A DNA stretch of 64,000 nt from assembly GCA_004794785.1 (NCBI GenBank), contig SJOL01006711.1, forward strand, positions 388,635-452,634, written 5' to 3'. The notes beneath the pieces were generated by a model that saw nothing but the letters and a program-made list of their open reading frames with translations, was not told the DNA's origin and searched no databases. This document shows, piece by piece, positions 61,622 to 64,000 of this stretch (positions within the stretch are counted from its first letter, which is position 1; the number at the start of each line of letters is the position of its first letter). A program made the position numbers and the translations under genes. The stretch is from Opisthorchis felineus. Taxonomy: Eukaryota; Platyhelminthes; Trematoda; Opisthorchiida; Opisthorchiidae.

Positions 61622-61935
61622 GGTTTAGTTCAGTTCAGTTCTTCAGCTCACAGCAGTGGAGCCTGCTATTACAGCTTGGTTCACCGAGAAGGGAATGAGA
61701 GCCACGCATTGGAGGTGACAAACCGATCAGTTAATTGCTATCGAATGGTTCTTTGTTCGGTATAGTATGGACTGAGAGCTACGCAAGGAAGGTGGTAGCT
61801 TTGAAGTAAGAGCGCCATTGGCTGCATAACAATGGCATATCTGTCAGGGTTACTAACCATCCCGTTGTCCTCATCTAGGGGAGACGGCGGTAAACAAGAG
61901 ACTGAGTTGACTGGAAAGGACTGATTTACCTGCAC
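61622..61935 (-). mobile_element. LINE 3' end fragment with AACTG-repeat tail
   Basis: The minus-strand sequence aligns by eye with the C-termini at 57.6 and 6.4 kb (the QPMALLLQSYHLP frame corresponds to the QWRSC region), followed by a 3' UTR. It ends in GAACTGAACTGAACT, a short tandem tail typical of RTE elements. Confidence 0.65.
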
Positions 61936-62689
61936 GGTTGTTTAACATTAGAAGGAAACAAAGTATCACGACTTACATTGCGCCTAAACATAGCCCTGGT
62001 GAGGAATGAAAGGTGACCAGCAAAGATTAGTAAAAGACGTCTACAACTATTATCATGTTTTGGATATAAACTAGATATGTCGCAGCGTCATGCCTCGCAC
62101 GAAATGACAGTATACTCGCGCCCTGATGCCTCCGCTGTTTTGTAACCATGTTTGAACACTTCTTGATGAATTAGGGTTATTTCTGATAAATAGTGTTTTT
62201 AACGGAAGCGGAGCTACGGTTTGTGGGTGAATAAGAAAATGTATAAAAAATGCGTCTGTGCTCCTTATGGAAGTGGGCAGAGGAATGGCACAGGGGCTAA
62301 TATGTAGATGTCCAATCAGGTATGGAATCTCAGATCGGCACAAGAACACCGGCCCCACCAGCTGCGGCAGTTACCGTATTTGGATCATGTAATAGAGGAC
62401 CCAGGAATGGAGCTAAAATCTGCTGGTAAACTATCAAGAATGAACACAAGAGTAGCTTAATGACCAGCTTGCTTGGGGCTTTCCTCAATAAAAACTGATA
62501 AAGATGACGAACTGAGTCTGATTGATGGAAGGAGAGCAGCAGATGTGAGCGGTGGTGTCCAGCTGGTTACTTCGCTGGATGACTGTCAGACGAGTCTACG
62601 GCTGAGCTCTACGGAAGAACGATTATCAAATGGGACGGGAGGGTAATTAAGAGAGAATGGTGAAAAAAGATGGGAGGCACCAACAGTTG
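61936..62689. other. Unassigned sequence between retroelements
   Basis: No recognisable motif in either strand; a short AT-rich gap between a LINE 3' end and repeat B copy 3. Confidence 0.4.
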
Positions 62690-63110
62690 CATGCTTCCGC
62701 TTATCCACCCAGTTGTATGCAATGGACAAGGTGACCCGGCCGATGTCACCACGCAATGGATTATTTCACACGAAGGCACTGTTTTGTGTAATTCACGGTT
62801 ACATGAGGGCTCAGATACAGCCAGGGCGCCCAAACCTAGATGAAAGAAAAATTAGGGTCCACACTCAAAGACCTGCGCTCAAACGCCAGATCACGAAGCA
62901 CATAAGGTCGGCCTACGAATACCACAGCTAATTGCCACACTTATCCCAACTTCAAACATGAAGGGCCAGGAGGCTGTTCGCCAGACACCCATTCAACGCC
63001 CAACCTGGTAGGAGACTCTGCGGATGGTGCATAGAGAACCTCCAGTATAGTGTATTGGGTTGGCGAGGTAGGCAACCATCGCACAACGATAAAATCTAGT
63101 CTATTCACGA
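62690..63110 (+). repeat. Repeat family B, copy 3
   Basis: It starts ccgcttatccacccagttgt, continues with gtgacccggccgatgtcacc, gagggctcagatacagccag, attagggtccacactcaaag and caacctggtaggagactctg, and ends in tccagtatagtgtattggg where other copies have tatagctcagtgg. Confidence 0.65.
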
Positions 63111-63129
63111 AAAAGGAGGTATATGGAGC

Positions 63130-63485
63130 CTTTAAGGAGGGCAAGATAAACAACTTTCATCGCCAGATACTTCCGCGCTTGGATACAGCATATCGTCCCA
63201 CCCACCAGATACCGCGCAGGCCAACTACCACCCCTGATGGATCTGGTTATCACCAACGAAAGAAATTTCGTTGTTCAAGTGTTCATTAAACTTCCATTGG
63301 GACATAGTGACCATTGTGCGCTGACTTTTGAACGGAGGTTTGCTACTGCGTCAGGAAGCCGGAACCCCAAACGCGGATTCAAAACTTCTGCTGTGCAGAC
63401 TTCTCAGGAATAGGCATCTTCCTTGACTAGCTTAAACTGGGAACAGCTTCTTTTGGAGGAGACATACAGGGCCATTGTTTAAAAA
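63130..63485 (+). mobile_element. CR1/Jockey-like LINE endonuclease fragment
   Basis: One frame reads PTRYRAGQLPPLMDLVITNE (from 63208) and then KLPLGHSDHCALTF (63288-63329). These are the final endonuclease blocks (PTR.R.GQ..LDLV.TNE and PLG.SDH..L.F) of CR1-type elements, different in style from the RTE-like endonucleases elsewhere in the window. A stop follows at about 63409. Confidence 0.7.
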
Positions 63486-63579
63486 AATCACGAGGTTGAT
63501 AAGGTATTGGTCCCAAAGAAATGAGCGCGCAGTGGAGCGGACCAAAAGCTGTCCAAAGTGACTTGGTGTCTTCTGGAAA

Positions 63580-64000
63580 CCTGGCCGTCACGAAGAGACT
63601 GGACCTCACCGTGGTGTGACGGTTTGCGCACCTCAGCGACCCAGTGAGCTATAGTGGGGGTGGCCCTGCGACACTCAGAGTCTCATCCCAGGTTGGTCAA
63701 TGGTTAGAAGTCTGACAAACAGTCTCCTGGTCCTCCCGGTTGGGGAAACATGTTGCGACTTGTTCCGTAGAAATGGTAATGCGTTTGCATTTCCCGCCAA
63801 ACACCGCTGCCTTGCGGTCAGGCTTTTGAGCCAAAGGCTTTCGTTAAGGACCCTAATCGTCCTCCTGTTTAGGTGTGGGCATCCTGACAGTATCCCAGCC
63901 CACGTACAACCATGACACTCACAACTAACAATACTCTCATGCCACATCGGCCGTCGCGTGATGCCATCAGCCGGGTCGCCTTACCTGCTGCATACAGCAG
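63580..64000 (-). repeat. Repeat family B, copy 4, running off the window
   Basis: On the minus strand: gtaaggcgacccggctgatg, cgcgacggccgatgtggcat, gggctgggatactgtcagga, attagggtcc, gcctttggctcaaaagcctg, ggaaatgcaaacgcattacc, then tatagctcactgggtcg and ctcttcgtgacggcc near 63590. It is inverted relative to copies 2 and 3. Confidence 0.7.

Overview
This is eukaryotic nuclear DNA and looks like a flatworm, most likely a digenean trematode. The evidence is RTE-type non-LTR retrotransposon proteins of the kind that are abundant in trematodes, tRNA-derived SINEs, long intergenic and intronic DNA, and one compact spliced metabolic gene. The clade call rests on recognising protein motifs, not on a search, and the species is not determinable here.

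Only one cellular gene is securely supported: LIPT2, the mitochondrial lipoyl(octanoyl) transferase, on the minus strand in three exons (53282-53044, 48743-48511, 47947-47586). The joined frame is 277 codons plus stop and contains the whole LipB-type catalytic core. Its 4.3-kb first intron holds two SINEs, a SINE tail, a LINE fragment, a fragment of a second repeat family, two TA-rich tracts and a 15-bp inverted repeat.

Layout: 1-6.37 kb has no recognisable gene. 6.37-10.09 kb holds two same-strand RTE-like LINE remnants placed head to tail. 10.1-47.6 kb is mostly unique-looking, AT-rich, non-coding sequence with a LINE 3' tail (29.7 kb), SINEs (33.7 and 43.2 kb), simple repeats and two weak candidate exons (12.9 and 18.0 kb). 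LIPT2 lies at 47.6-53.3 kb. From 54.4 kb to the end the window is a dense, nested retroelement graveyard: a plus-strand LINE split by a SINE, minus-strand LINE remnants with the reverse-transcriptase core missing, a CR1-like endonuclease fragment, and four copies (plus one short fragment) of an unnamed repeat of at least 420 bp with a tRNA-like segment near one end.

All LINE copies are frameshifted, truncated or internally deleted. I see no CRISPR array, operon, intact tRNA or rRNA gene, or virus. The observations most worth checking are the tRNA-like repeat family of the right end (58-64 kb), the hairpin in LINE 3' tails, the SINE with a perfect target-site duplication, and the two alternative splice solutions for LIPT2 intron 1.
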